Shown here piece by piece: positions 27,105-36,993 of a stretch of DNA of 64,000 nt. Position numbers and translations under genes: made by a program. Position 1 is the stretch's first letter; every line of letters starts with the position of its first letter. This stretch comes from an uncultured Saprospirales bacterium (GTDB taxonomy: Bacteria; Bacteroidota; Bacteroidia; Chitinophagales; Saprospiraceae). Location of the stretch: positions 1 to 64,000 of the forward strand of contig CALMIR010000201.1 in NCBI GenBank assembly GCA_937864265.1, written 5' to 3'. The notes under the pieces are model-generated. The model ran no database searches, was not told the origin of the DNA, and saw nothing but the letters and a program-made list of their open reading frames with translations.

Positions 27105-28109
27105 TTACGGAATGGTTCGAAATACCGTGTAACGGAGTACAAGCTCCACAAGTAAAAAAAGGATTCCCCAAAAAGCAAACGGATGAAAAACCTCGCTATA
27201 CCGCTTTAACACCGTTACTTCTATAAGGGTTTTTTCCAACTGGTCGATCTTGTTGTAAATTTTCTCCAGGCTTTCGGCGGAAGTCGCCCGAAAATATTCA
27301 CCGCCAGTCATGGCAGCTATTTCCTGAAGCAAGGCTTCATCTATTTCAACACGTGCCAACCCAAAAATATAACGCCCATCTGTCCGCCTGCTTACCGGGG
27401 TAAGGGCATCTCCAGTAGAACCTACACCAATGGTATAAACTTTAATCCCCAGTTTTTGGGCTATACCCGCCGACATCAGCGGATTGATGTATCCAGAGTT
27501 GTTGACGCCATCCGTCAATAAGATCACGACTTTGCTTTTGGCTTCGCTTTTTTCCAAATGGCTAACAGCAGTTGCCAGTCCCATGCCTATGGCGGTGCCG
27601 TCTTCTAATATGCCGCATTGCAACTGCTGCAAGAATTCCGTCAATACACGGTGGTCGCTGGTCAGCGGACATTGGGTGAATGCCTCTCCGGCAAACACGG
27701 CCAGACCGATGCGGTCATAAGCTCTTTTCACCACAAATTCCCCGGCTACCCGCTTGCTTACCTCCAGGCGGTCGGGTTTAAAATCCTGTGCTAACATGCT
27801 ACTCGACAAATCTATGGCCAGCATGATATCAATCCCCTCCGCGTTTACTTCTTCCTCTTTTTGTATGGCCTGAGGACGCGCCATAGCAACAACTAAAGCC
27901 GTGAAAGCAAGCGTGCGTAAAATCGGTAAAAGCCCGCGCAGCCTGCCCTTCCATGAAGGCAGGCTGCTGACACTTTCCAGGCTGGGCATCCTAAGGGCAG
28001 CGTGGTAGCGCGTGTATTTTTTCCAATACCAGTAGGCTATTAGCGGTAATAATAGCAGGAGTAAAAAAAACTCCGGGTTGACAAATTGTATGTTGTCGCT
28101 CATCATCAT
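27105..28109 (-). CDS. batA: BatA, VWA-domain membrane protein
   Basis: 334 residues with the same plan as BatB: N-terminal helices, a VWA domain with MIDAS residues (DLSSSMLA; LTDGVNNSG) and a C-terminal helix. Three consecutive ATGs (28109, 28106, 28103) make the exact start unclear; the last gives MSDNIQF and avoids overlap with the upstream stop at 28106-28108. It works with BatB in the inner membrane and periplasm. Confidence 0.9.
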   Translation of the reverse strand: MMMSDNIQFVNPEFFLLLLLLPLIAYWYWKKYTRYHAALRMPSLESVSSLPSWKGRLRGLLPILRTLAFTALVVAMARPQAIQKEEEVNAEGIDIMLAIDLSSSMLAQDFKPDRLEVSKRVAGEFVVKRAYDRIGLAVFAGEAFTQCPLTSDHRVLTEFLQQLQCGILEDGTAIGMGLATAVSHLEKSEAKSKVVILLTDGVNNSGYINPLMSAGIAQKLGIKVYTIGVGSTGDALTPVSRRTDGRYIFGLARVEIDEALLQEIAAMTGGEYFRATSAESLEKIYNKIDQLEKTLIEVTVLKRYSEVFHPFAFWGILFLLVELVLRYTVFRTIP

Positions 28110-29062
28110 ACCGACGCCTCCTCCTCTTTTGTATGTTGTATAAAGGCCCTTACGTTTTCCATGGCCTCTCCATGAAAACTGGATGGTGGCTGTGCTTTCG
28201 CAAATTTTACCAGATCGACCGTTTGCAAAATATAGCGCAATTTTTCTTGCCAGGATTTTTCCAATTCCGCTTTTTGCAATTGGGTTAATATTTCATCGGT
28301 GGTCGATTCGAGTGCTTGTATCTGATAGCGCTTTTCCAGGTATTCTCTGAAAATATGGGTCAACTCCGTGTGATAGTCTTTAATCTGCCCCTGTTGCCAA
28401 AGTTTACGATGCTCCAAGTGCTGCAATCTTTCTAAAGCCTGTTCGTGTGCAGGTACGATTCTTATCGGCCCAACCTCCTTTATCTTATCCTTCCTCTTGT
28501 TGGCCAAGGCAATTATAAGTACAAGCAGGCCGATAATCCCTAATACGAGCAACCAAAACCAATAATCCTGAATTTTTTTAGGCTCCTCGATGATGTCTTT
28601 GATCGGCATCAAGCGCAAAGAATCCTGATAAACAGGCAAAGGCGTGATCTTCAAGCCCAACTCGTTGGTAGAATCCGTTTTTGTTGCTCCATTAAGCGTG
28701 TAAGTGACATACACCGGAGGAATAAAATAATATCCAGAATCGAAGCTAGTAATAGTCAAATGTTTTTCCAGGAGCAGCGTTCCAGCGTCTCCTTTGTTTT
28801 CAAGGCTCTCCGTATTCAATACCTCGATTTCTGGTACCGTTCTTAGCCCTGACAAATCAACTTTATCAATACTGGCTTCTTTAGGGTAGCGTACAAAAAC
28901 ATGCAGCCCCGTTTGATCTCCAATGAGCAGTTCGTTTTTGTCGAGGGCTGCGGATACGCTAACTTGGGCACTCATCAACACAGGTGCCAAACTGCTGATA
29001 AAACAGCACACCCAAATCAAGCATTCCGCTTTTAGACGTAATATGGTATCAAACCTGCTCAA
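28106..29062 (-). CDS. BatD-like/DUF4381-type membrane protein of the Bat operon
   Basis: 318 residues. It has a signal peptide or first helix, a beta-rich periplasmic domain (about residues 35-160) with VDLSGLRTVPEIEV, a membrane helix (about 170-190, FWLLVLGIIGLLVLIIAL), and a cytoplasmic helical domain (about 200-318) with HTELTHIFREYLEKRY, as in DUF4381. Genes of this type commonly sit between DUF58 and batA. Its start overlaps the DUF58 stop by 4 nt (ATGA). Confidence 0.75.
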   Translation of the reverse strand: MSRFDTILRLKAECLIWVCCFISSLAPVLMSAQVSVSAALDKNELLIGDQTGLHVFVRYPKEASIDKVDLSGLRTVPEIEVLNTESLENKGDAGTLLLEKHLTITSFDSGYYFIPPVYVTYTLNGATKTDSTNELGLKITPLPVYQDSLRLMPIKDIIEEPKKIQDYWFWLLVLGIIGLLVLIIALANKRKDKIKEVGPIRIVPAHEQALERLQHLEHRKLWQQGQIKDYHTELTHIFREYLEKRYQIQALESTTDEILTQLQKAELEKSWQEKLRYILQTVDLVKFAKAQPPSSFHGEAMENVRAFIQHTKEEEASV

Positions 29063-29928
29063 GAAGCGCGTTTTTTAAAAAAATTCAACAAAGCATTCAC
29101 ATAGGATTCGTTGGTTCGAATGTTGACCGTATCTGCTCCACTTTTGCCAAAGGTGGACTTGAAATAATCCAGGTGCTTTTTGTGCCAGGCCTCATATTGG
29201 CGTCGTACTTTAGCCGAGCCTGTATCCAGCCATTGCAATTGGCCCGTCTCAGCGTCGTACGCCCGAATGAGCCCGACATTGGGTAATGCCTCTTCTTTGG
29301 GATCGATGATATTTACACCGATCACATCGTGTCGCTTAGCGGCTACGCGCAAGGGAAATTCATACCCGGAACTTAGGAAGTCAGACAAAATGAAGCAAAT
29401 GCTCCGCTTTTTAACTACATTATTAAAAAACTCCAGTGTTGAGCCGATATTCGTACCCTGGCCTTCCGGTTCAAAGTCAATCAACTCCCGGATGATCCTG
29501 AGAATGTGCTGTTTGCCTTTTTTGGGTGGAATAAATTTTTCTACTTTGTTGGAAAAAAAGAGTACCCCTACCTTATCGTTGTTGTTGATCGCCGAAAAAG
29601 CCAGCACGGCGCATATTTCTGTGATGATCTCGTTCTTCATCTGGGATACCGTCCCAAAAAAAGCAGAACGGCTAAAGTCGATGAGCAGCATCACTGTAAG
29701 TTCCCGTTCCTCTTCAAATATTTTGATGTGAGGGTCGCCCGTTCGAGCGGTAACATTCCAGTCGATATTGCGCACATCGTCGCCAAATTGGTAGTTTCGC
29801 ACTTCGCTGAACGACATGCCCCGCCCTTTAAAGGCGCTGTGGTATTCTCCTGAAAACAAGTGTTTACTCAAGCCTTTTGTCTTGATCTCAATTTTTCGGA
29901 CTTTCTTGATGAGTTCGCTTGTTTCCAC
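29059..29928 (-). CDS. DUF58 family protein (Bat operon)
   Basis: 289 residues, soluble, with the DUF58 signature GMSFSEVRNYQFGDDVRNIDWNVTARTGDP-type sequence near residues 35-65, followed by a degenerate VWA-like fold (LLIDFSRSAFFGT). DUF58 proteins nearly always follow a MoxR ATPase, as here, and are proposed to act with it on the VWA partners. The gap to moxR is 93 nt. Function at molecular level is unknown. Confidence 0.9.
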   Translation of the reverse strand: METSELIKKVRKIEIKTKGLSKHLFSGEYHSAFKGRGMSFSEVRNYQFGDDVRNIDWNVTARTGDPHIKIFEEERELTVMLLIDFSRSAFFGTVSQMKNEIITEICAVLAFSAINNNDKVGVLFFSNKVEKFIPPKKGKQHILRIIRELIDFEPEGQGTNIGSTLEFFNNVVKKRSICFILSDFLSSGYEFPLRVAAKRHDVIGVNIIDPKEEALPNVGLIRAYDAETGQLQWLDTGSAKVRRQYEAWHKKHLDYFKSTFGKSGADTVNIRTNESYVNALLNFFKKRAS

Positions 29929-30021
29929 TTCTCTTATTTACAATGATTTTGGTTGAAACCACGAGGATTTAAGCCAGGTGAATAAAATGGGGCAGGCGGG
30001 GCAGACAAATCATCAATCGCC

Positions 30022-31020
30022 TCAAGGCACCTCCACCCGATCCAGAATTTTATTGATGATATCCTCCTGGCTGATGTTTTCTGCTTCTGCTTCATAGGTA
30101 ATGCCAATGCGGTGGCGCATCACATCGTGGCAAATGCTGCGCACATCTTCCGGGATCACGTAACCCCTGCGCTTTAAAAAGGCATGTGCCTTAGCCGCTA
30201 AAGCCAGGTTGATGCTTGCCCGGGGCGATCCGCCATAATTGATCAGGGGTTCTAAATTCCGCAAACCGTACTGCCCCGGCGTTCGGGTGGCAAATACGAT
30301 GTCCAGGATGTATCGCTCAATTTTTTCGTCCATGTATATTTTGCGAACCGATTGCCGGGCTTTCAGGATATCGCCAGGGCCAACTACCGTTTTTACAGAA
30401 GTGCCTAATTGATCATCGGCCAGGTTGCGGCGAATGATTTCCCGCTCTTCTTCTAGTTGGGGATAGTTGATTTTTACTTTCAACATGAAGCGATCCACCT
30501 GGGCTTCTGGCAAGGGATAGGTACCTTCTTGCTCAATGGGGTTTTGGGTCGCCAGCACTAGAAAAGGCTCCTCCAAAGGAAAGGTTTCATTGCCGATGGT
30601 CACTTGTCGCTCCTGCATGGCTTCCAACAAGGCGCTTTGTACCTTAGCTGGTGCCCGGTTGATTTCATCGGCCAATATGAAATTAGCAAATATAGGCCCC
30701 TTGCGCACCGTAAATTCATGCACACTTGGGTTATAAATCATTGTGCCAATAATATCGGCTGGCAATAAATCAGGGGTGAACTGAATTCTGCTAAATCGCG
30801 CGCTGATGGCCTGTGACAGCGTTTTGATAGCCAATGTTTTAGCCAGGCCCGGCAGCCCTTCCAGCAACACATGCCCTTTGGTGAGTAAGCCCAGCATCAA
30901 GCGTTCGATCATCTTTTGTTGGCCAACGATCACCTTGCCAGTTTCTTCATTCAGTTTTTCAACAAAAGCGCTGTCCAGGTATATTTGTTGATTTAGGGCT
31001 TCAATATCAATTCCCTGCAT
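30022..31020 (-). CDS. MoxR-family AAA+ ATPase, head of the Bat operon
   Basis: 332 residues. Walker A is GLPGLAKT, Walker B is ILADEINRAP, sensor-1 lies in VLATQNPIEQEGTYPLPEAQVDRFM, and an arginine finger follows in PQLEEEREIIRR-type sequence. MoxR ATPases are chaperones that help VWA proteins mature. The operon order moxR-DUF58-(BatD-like)-batA-batB-batC-short batD-batD, all on the minus strand, is the usual Bat layout, with the short batD as an extra member. The gene starts just downstream of a 214-bp divergent intergenic region. Confidence 0.9.
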   Translation of the reverse strand: MQGIDIEALNQQIYLDSAFVEKLNEETGKVIVGQQKMIERLMLGLLTKGHVLLEGLPGLAKTLAIKTLSQAISARFSRIQFTPDLLPADIIGTMIYNPSVHEFTVRKGPIFANFILADEINRAPAKVQSALLEAMQERQVTIGNETFPLEEPFLVLATQNPIEQEGTYPLPEAQVDRFMLKVKINYPQLEEEREIIRRNLADDQLGTSVKTVVGPGDILKARQSVRKIYMDEKIERYILDIVFATRTPGQYGLRNLEPLINYGGSPRASINLALAAKAHAFLKRRGYVIPEDVRSICHDVMRHRIGITYEAEAENISQEDIINKILDRVEVP

Positions 31021-31234
31021 ATTATTTTGTCGTTGAATTTACTAAAGTGGAGCAAATAAGCACAGATAAAAGAATTAATGAATATCTTTTATCAACCTTT
31101 GTAACGCCTAAAATCAGGTTTTGCTGTTTTCGGGCGCACAAATTTGCTAATTTTTTTGGACATTGAATCAAGCTATGGAAACCTTTATTGATAAGTTTAA
31201 AGCTTATTAATAAAAATTAACAAAACTTAACAGT

Positions 31235-31924
31235 ATGAGAAAATCAAATCAATTCACCATTTCGCTCATGGTGATGGGACTAGGACTATTGACTTCTTCT
31301 CTTTTTTCACAAAGCCTTTCTAAGGAAGCGGCTTGGGCTAAGGCCAAAGAGCAAATTAAAGAGCTGCATGAGGGTACACTCATTGTGCGCATTCCTACCC
31401 AGCATAAAAAAATTGCTGCGCTGGAGGAATTGCTTCAAAACAAGGAACTCTCTCCGGCAAATCGCAAACGACTGGAAGATCAATTGGAAACAACCCGCCA
31501 GGAAGCTCAAAATTTTTCCCTTTATGTGCTAGAAGCTTTTGATACCGTTTATGATTTTTCAAAGGTGTTATTCATGTATGATACCGATATGGCAGCCCTC
31601 CAATCCTCCAACCCTAGCGGTTTTTTTCTGAACCGAGAAGGTAAAGCAGATGCCTCCATTGTGCTGGATCAACCCAACTTTTATCTGTTGCGCTTCGGTT
31701 TCTCTACGGGCGAGGCCACCAGCCATACAGATGCGATGATCATTACGGATGCTACGATTACCGATTTACAAAAACCATTTCCTTATGAAGTACGCCTCAC
31801 CGATTTCATTTCTACAGTCGGTCGAGTGTTGCCTGCTCCTGAGCAGGAGAAAAAAGACATTGCCCGCGCTGTAGCCAAACTAAATCGCAACTTGCATAAA
31901 TTTTTTGTAAGAATGGTATATTGA
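31235..31924 (+). CDS. Secreted protein of unknown function
   Basis: 229 residues with a signal peptide (cleavage after LFSQ). The first third is helical with charged coiled-coil character (KEQIKELHEGTLIVRIPTQHKKIAALEELLQNKEL). A beta-rich part with VYDFSKVLFMYDTDM and FFLNREGKADAS follows. I do not recognise a domain. It is divergent from moxR, and a perfect 18-bp palindrome lies 23 nt after its stop. Confidence 0.55.
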   Translation: MRKSNQFTISLMVMGLGLLTSSLFSQSLSKEAAWAKAKEQIKELHEGTLIVRIPTQHKKIAALEELLQNKELSPANRKRLEDQLETTRQEAQNFSLYVLEAFDTVYDFSKVLFMYDTDMAALQSSNPSGFFLNREGKADASIVLDQPNFYLLRFGFSTGEATSHTDAMIITDATITDLQKPFPYEVRLTDFISTVGRVLPAPEQEKKDIARAVAKLNRNLHKFFVRMVY

Positions 31925-31946
31925 GTGATCATGAGGCTTGACAAGA

Positions 31947-31964
31947 ATAGCGAAATTTCGCTAT
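31947..31964. promoter_or_regulatory. Perfect 18-bp palindrome ATAGCGAAATTTCGCTAT
   Basis: It lies between the stop at 31924 and the next gene. It could be a hairpin terminator without a T-run or an operator for the downstream gene. No copy elsewhere was noticed in this window. Confidence 0.5.
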
Positions 31965-32049
31965 CCATTTGGAACTGTTCTAAAACAAATCATGTTGGCA
32001 TTTTAGGTGGCTTATTGCCACCGCTTGTTCCATATTAATGCTCGTTGTC

Positions 32050-32559
32050 ATGGCTAAAGTCCGATCGCCTTTTAAGTGGGGAAGTCTGTGGGGTACGGTT
32101 AAAAAAACTGCCGAACCACAGCAGAAAAAACTTAAAGAAAAAGTACTTGACAAATTTGTCACGGCCTTAGCTACTGCCATTTTCTTGCTGATCGGATTGG
32201 TGCTCGGCTTTCCCAAGATCAATGCTTGGTACAATCGCCAAGTAGAACGCCAGCTAAACCCGCCAAGAGAAGTTTACTTTGAAGGTTGGGTCAATGAAAA
32301 ATACACTTTAGCGCCACTAGAAGGTGTTATTGTAAAGATCAAAACAATGGACAAAGAACAGGCTACTACGGATAAAGACGGCTATTTTATTTTTGAAATG
32401 GAAGTCCCTCCCGGCGATCATCTCTACGAATTCATTTTGGTAAAAGAGGGCTTTGATGCAGAACCTTTTCCGGATATTCCTGCTCCCCAAACCAAAGGAG
32501 ATACGACGCAGCACTTTTTTCAAATAGAAAAAAGCGAATTTTCGCAGACTGAATTTTAA
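32050..32559 (+). CDS. Membrane-anchored protein with regulatory-like beta domain
   Basis: 169 residues from 32050 (or 173 from 32038, MLVVM). A single helix (about residues 36-58, LATAIFLLIGLVLGF) is followed by a periplasmic beta domain with the carboxypeptidase-regulatory pattern APLEGVIVKIKTMDKEQATTDKDGYF. The N-terminus is basic and cytoplasmic. Function is unknown. A related anchored protein follows at 32673, and the two may act together. Confidence 0.5.
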   Translation: MAKVRSPFKWGSLWGTVKKTAEPQQKKLKEKVLDKFVTALATAIFLLIGLVLGFPKINAWYNRQVERQLNPPREVYFEGWVNEKYTLAPLEGVIVKIKTMDKEQATTDKDGYFIFEMEVPPGDHLYEFILVKEGFDAEPFPDIPAPQTKGDTTQHFFQIEKSEFSQTEF

Positions 32560-32588
32560 AAAAACTTTGCGGAAAAAATGTCTAAAGT

Positions 32589-32621
32589 CTTGACTTTTGT
32601 ACAATTATGTACTTATATTTG
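32589..32621 (+). promoter_or_regulatory. Candidate promoter upstream of 32673 gene
   Basis: A CTTG at 32589-32592 (one mismatch from TTTG), a 21-nt gap and TATATTTG at 32614-32621 (matches TAnnTTTG). It is 51 nt before the ATG at 32673. Confidence 0.4.
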
Positions 32622-32672
32622 GAGTTTATGTATCATAATTCCCAATAACACCCAAATCCCTTAGTTGCCAAT

Positions 32673-33365
32673 ATGATGAATCAATTTAAAATTCCCGTAG
32701 CCCTTTTGGCCCTGTTGCTCTTAGTCATAGGCATCACCTTCTTTTCCTCCCATCCGAATAAGGTCAATTATGAAATAGAAGGTTTGGTAGAAGTACAGGA
32801 GAGTTCGCCCATCAGCGTAGATGTCTATGTTACCGATGATCCCGAGATCACACCTGCTGATTGTTCTAAATTACACCGCACCTCCACGTTTGAAAATGGC
32901 CGTTTTTATACAGAGTATGCTGCTGATGCCAATAGCAAAGTTTTCTTGTTTTTGGTAAAAGAGGGTTATGTACCTGTAAGACATGTGCTGAATACCGCTT
33001 TACAAAATGGGAAAAGTCAAAAAATAGGTGAAAAAATTCTTATCGCGGGCAAGACAGAACGCTTGGGCTTGGAGCACGATTACGGCGATGCCCCTATTCC
33101 TGTGTTGCAGACTTACAAGGATGAATGCGGCAGTACGCCAAATGTTCGCGTAGCACAAAATGAAATTGTCTATTTGGAAAATATCAAATACTTGGATAAA
33201 GTGCGTTGTGCTGTTGCTCAGAAGCCTGCGTTTCAAGCCAATATTTTTACCAATAAACAGACCTACAAAAATATTTATATAGAATCTGCTTTCGCTGTTG
33301 CGGTGGTTAAGAATGACCCCGAAAACAAAAACCCCCAAATCACTCAAAATTCTAACGGGGAATAG
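32673..33365 (+). CDS. Membrane-anchored protein of unknown function
   Basis: 230 residues with one N-terminal helix (residues 8-25, PVALLALLLLVIGITFF) and a periplasmic remainder that is beta-rich and Cys-containing (DCSKLH, DECGSTP, VRCAVAQ). The VNYEIEGLVEVQESSPISVDVYVTDDP region resembles a carboxypeptidase-regulatory-like fold, as in the preceding gene. It is convergent with the metalloprotease gene at 33499. No family is recognised. Confidence 0.5.
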   Translation: MMNQFKIPVALLALLLLVIGITFFSSHPNKVNYEIEGLVEVQESSPISVDVYVTDDPEITPADCSKLHRTSTFENGRFYTEYAADANSKVFLFLVKEGYVPVRHVLNTALQNGKSQKIGEKILIAGKTERLGLEHDYGDAPIPVLQTYKDECGSTPNVRVAQNEIVYLENIKYLDKVRCAVAQKPAFQANIFTNKQTYKNIYIESAFAVAVVKNDPENKNPQITQNSNGE

Positions 33366-33432
33366 GCAGTTTTAGAATTATCGCCCCTTGCTTGGCTTTC
33401 GGCCAATCCTTTTTCGCAATCCCAGTAGCAAC

Positions 33433-33476
33433 AAAAAAAACAACTCTGACGAGCATAGTACCCGCCAGAGTTGTTT
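33433..33476 (-). terminator. Rho-independent terminator of the metalloprotease gene
   Basis: An 11-bp stem (AAACAACTCTG with CAGAGTTGTTT, 33438-33448 and 33466-33476) is followed on the minus strand by an eight-residue T-run. It lies 23 nt past the stop of the minus-strand gene at 33499. Confidence 0.9.
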
Positions 33477-33498
33477 GTATTTAAAGGTATCTTTAGCT

Positions 33499-36400
33499 TT
33501 ATTGACCGACAATCAATTTCTCCGACAATCGGAAATCTTTGCCTTCCAAGTGAACAAAATAGATGCCCGCAGCCCAATCAGCCACATTCAGTTGAATTTG
33601 TTGGGTTCCTTTCACCTCATCCAAATTGCGGAAAAACACCCGTTCGCCCATCAGATTGGTCACAGAAACGTGGACGTTTTCTGAATTTGCTACATGATAG
33701 CGCAGGGTTAATTCTCCCTTAGCAGGGTTGGGGAAAAGGCGCAATTCATTAAGATTAGCCGCAGTATAGCTACTCAAACCTGGCAAAGCAGACCCCGTAC
33801 ATCCCAATATAGCCACATCGTCCAGATACAATAAATCTGAATCATCGCTGGCGATATTGCGAAAACGTATTTGGGTGTTGCTGCTGAAAGGCCCTAGTAT
33901 GACTGCTTCTGCATCTTCTCTTATAAAGTTGGAAAAATCAGTCCCCAAAACCCAGTCCTCTGCTACCTGAAAAGAAGCGCCACCATTGGTAGAGTATTCC
34001 AGTACAAAGCTTTCTGTATTTTCAAAACCACGTATGAAATAGGTAAACGTCACTTTCAATTCTGTGTAAGCCGACAAGTCTAATCCATTTGTAGTCAGCA
34101 CAGAAGTGGGCGAATCGTCTTTCAAGCGAACACAGTACGTTCCGCTATATGCAAATGCCTGATCAAATGGGCTGCTGCGGCAATCGTCTTCATTGCAGTT
34201 CCAGATACCGAGACCCGCTTCAAAGTTATTGAAGTTATACACAGAAAACTCCGAATCTAAACACGTACCCATTGTGCTACATGGTGCGCAATCGGGTCCG
34301 CCACAGTCCACACCGGTTTCATTGCCATTTTGAATGCCATCGTCGCAGCTTGGGCAAGCTGGGCAAAAAGCACCACCGCAATCCACACCGGTTTCATCAC
34401 CATTTTGAATGCCATCATTGCAGAAAGTACAGGGGGGACAAACGCCGCCACCACAATCCACGCCAGTCTCGCCACCATTTTGAATACCATCGTTACAAGT
34501 ATCGCAAGGTGGACAGAATGGGCCGCCGCAATCCACGCCGGTCTCGCCGCCATTTTGTACCCCATCCGTACAAGTGGGGCCATTCTCGCCGATGCAGCCT
34601 GTTACTACAATATCATCCAGATATACCAAATCGTTGTCATCTGTTGCATCGCAACGGAAGCGCAGGCGGGTAGCGGAAGTAAATGGGCCGGGAATGATCA
34701 CTTCTGGATTTTGGCGCTGTAAGTTGTTGAAGTCCTGGGTATAAACCCATGCTTTAATCGTGCTGAAAGTAGCACCCCCATCCTGCGATATTTGTAACCA
34801 GAAGTCCTGTGTGTTATTGTCAAAATTGCGGGCAATAAAGGAGAAGTTCACTTTGAGCTCTTGATAGGCTGCCACGCTAGGAAGCGCGTTTGAGGTTAGG
34901 GTTGAGGTAGATGTATTGTCTCGAATATAGACCGCATAAGAACCTGTGTTTGCAAAAGCTGGCGTCAAATTGCAATCTACGCCTCCGCTAGCCCAGTTGC
35001 CAAAAGTACCTTCAAAACCATCGCTGATGACCACCAAATTGCAACCTGCACAGGGCGCACAAGAACCGCCGCAGTCCACGCCAGTTTCATCGCCATTTTG
35101 TAAGCCATCGTTGCAGGATGTACAAGGTAGGCAATCGGGGCCGCCACAGTCAACACCCGTTTCATTGCCGTTTTGAATGCCATCGGTACAAGTGGCCGGT
35201 GGAGGTACAATCGATGAAACGCAGAACCCAATAGATACCGCATCATCGAACTGCCCGCCTGATGCCAAAACAGCACCCGTGGCATTATTGGTAAGGGTAA
35301 AAAAACCATTGCCAAATCCGCAGCAAATACCGTCTCCAAAAGAATCATATAAGCTGAGGGTATAGCAGCCGTTGGGCAAGCAAATAGGCTCATTGACCGT
35401 AGAGCCATCCGGTTGATTGCCATAAGGCCCACCAGAATCCCAAATTCCGCCATTGGCATCTGTTATCTGCCAGGTGGTTTCTTCGGGGTAATTATCGAGC
35501 TTGATAGTCAGGGTGAGGTTATTGTTACAAGGACAGCTTGGGCAGTTGGTGCCACCGCAATCAACCCCTACTTCACTGCCGTTTTGAATGCCGTCGGTAC
35601 AGGTAGGGCAGGCTGGGCAATTGGGGCCGCCACAGTCAACACCCGTTTCATTGCCGTTTTGAAATCCATCGTCGCAGGTAGGCGGGCCGCAGGGGGCCAA
35701 ACAGGTAGCATTTGTGATCACATTGCGTATAACATTGCCTGGTTGAGTGCCAAATCCTAGCGAAAGGTTGATGCCAACACTCGTTAAATGGCAGTAAGAC
35801 ATAATGGTGCCGCCTCCTGCCGGATTGCCTGGAACGGGGCAACTTCCTTCAGTTGAGCCCGCGCAGCCATCAATAGCCGTATTATTGCCATTCCAAACAC
35901 AAGCATGGGTGTGGCGAGAGCCGAATAGGTGCCCAAATTCATGGGTCACAACTTCTATCGTCCAAGAATAGGTAGGGACGACCGCAAAAGTTGAGTTAAT
36001 GGATGAAAAACTCATACTGGCAGCGCGATTGGAGTTGCAAATACCATTAAAACCCGCTGCTATGCCCCCGCTGGCTTTGTAGGATAGCAATTGAGCCAAA
36101 TCGCCCGGCCAGGAAGTGCGGAAGCTTTGAAACTGGCTCAACATACCGCTGCTAGAGGAGCTGCTGTATGGACTTGCTGTACTCCACAAAAAAAGCTGAG
36201 AAATAACGGTATTGATACTTTCATTGGCATACAAAGTAGAAACCTGATTAAAAATCCCGGTCACATAATTGGTTGTGCCTTGTGTACCACCTTTGTTGTT
36301 GAATATGTCGTTGTCCACTTCAAAGTAAAGTCCAACACAATCGGACAATGCCCTGCCTGGAGGTAAATCCATGAGTTCTTTTCTGCCGTACTCATGATCG

Positions 36401-36993
36401 TCGTCTGGGGTATCACAAGAAATGCCCAGGGTTTGTAAAATCTGCTGATCTGGATAAAAAATGTACGGCGCATCTGCTTGTCTGCCTTGCAGCTTCCCTA
36501 AGACATAATTGCCCAATTCTGGATGGCTGATCAAGCCCATAACATCGTTGTCAAAAAAACTCAAAGCGGCAATGGACTGGTTTTCGCCTTTAATGATGCC
36601 TCGATAATGCAGCCCTCTATCAACTGCGGCGGGCGCATTGGTGCTGCTTAAAATGACTTCAAAATCATAAGCAAAAAGATCAACCTCAACCAGTTCTATT
36701 TCAACCATTTGCCCCAATCGGGTGGTGGATGGAAAGCGAAATAGGAGCTTGGCAGGGCGATTGGTTCTGAGCTGGTTTAAAGCAGCTGCATTCAGCGTCA
36801 ATAGGTCGTATTCTGACATATTGACTTCTGGTATGGCCGTTCGGTTAGCACTTTGAGCAAAAAGCTGAACCGATTTGAATGGGCTGCCTTGCTCTTTTGC
36901 AGCAGCAACGCTATTGGCCGGCCTAAGCTCGGATTGGCCGTGAAGTTGCCATTGGCTGAAAAATAGGAATGTGAGTAAAAGAAGGGATCTCAT
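33499..36993 (-). CDS. T9SS-secreted metzincin protease with Cys-rich repeats
   Basis: 1164 residues. After a signal peptide and a propeptide-like region (about residues 30-205), a reprolysin-like catalytic domain carries THEFGHLFGSRHTHAC near residue 356 (HExxHxxGxxH zinc site). Eight Cys repeats of the form CxDGxQNGxETGVDCGG follow in three groups. Between and after them are two similar beta-sandwich domains with YLDDIVVTGC and YLDDVAILGC endings. A T9SS type A sorting domain (FPNPAKGELTL ... GIYFVHL) ends the protein. It is expected to be exported and anchored on, or shed from, the cell surface. It is monocistronic with its own terminator. Substrate unknown. Confidence 0.9.
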   Translation of the reverse strand: MRSLLLLTFLFFSQWQLHGQSELRPANSVAAAKEQGSPFKSVQLFAQSANRTAIPEVNMSEYDLLTLNAAALNQLRTNRPAKLLFRFPSTTRLGQMVEIELVEVDLFAYDFEVILSSTNAPAAVDRGLHYRGIIKGENQSIAALSFFDNDVMGLISHPELGNYVLGKLQGRQADAPYIFYPDQQILQTLGISCDTPDDDHEYGRKELMDLPPGRALSDCVGLYFEVDNDIFNNKGGTQGTTNYVTGIFNQVSTLYANESINTVISQLFLWSTASPYSSSSSSGMLSQFQSFRTSWPGDLAQLLSYKASGGIAAGFNGICNSNRAASMSFSSINSTFAVVPTYSWTIEVVTHEFGHLFGSRHTHACVWNGNNTAIDGCAGSTEGSCPVPGNPAGGGTIMSYCHLTSVGINLSLGFGTQPGNVIRNVITNATCLAPCGPPTCDDGFQNGNETGVDCGGPNCPACPTCTDGIQNGSEVGVDCGGTNCPSCPCNNNLTLTIKLDNYPEETTWQITDANGGIWDSGGPYGNQPDGSTVNEPICLPNGCYTLSLYDSFGDGICCGFGNGFFTLTNNATGAVLASGGQFDDAVSIGFCVSSIVPPPATCTDGIQNGNETGVDCGGPDCLPCTSCNDGLQNGDETGVDCGGSCAPCAGCNLVVISDGFEGTFGNWASGGVDCNLTPAFANTGSYAVYIRDNTSTSTLTSNALPSVAAYQELKVNFSFIARNFDNNTQDFWLQISQDGGATFSTIKAWVYTQDFNNLQRQNPEVIIPGPFTSATRLRFRCDATDDNDLVYLDDIVVTGCIGENGPTCTDGVQNGGETGVDCGGPFCPPCDTCNDGIQNGGETGVDCGGGVCPPCTFCNDGIQNGDETGVDCGGAFCPACPSCDDGIQNGNETGVDCGGPDCAPCSTMGTCLDSEFSVYNFNNFEAGLGIWNCNEDDCRSSPFDQAFAYSGTYCVRLKDDSPTSVLTTNGLDLSAYTELKVTFTYFIRGFENTESFVLEYSTNGGASFQVAEDWVLGTDFSNFIREDAEAVILGPFSSNTQIRFRNIASDDSDLLYLDDVAILGCTGSALPGLSSYTAANLNELRLFPNPAKGELTLRYHVANSENVHVSVTNLMGERVFFRNLDEVKGTQQIQLNVADWAAGIYFVHLEGKDFRLSEKLIVGQ

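Noticed and set aside
33000..33347. 115-codon minus-strand frame inside the 32673 gene
   Set aside because: It is antisense to a gene with a clear membrane-anchored layout and has no domain.
34257..34583. Antisense and alternate frames over the Cys-rich repeats of the protease
   Set aside because: The repeats keep several frames open by composition; the 1164-residue frame alone has signal, catalytic and sorting domains.
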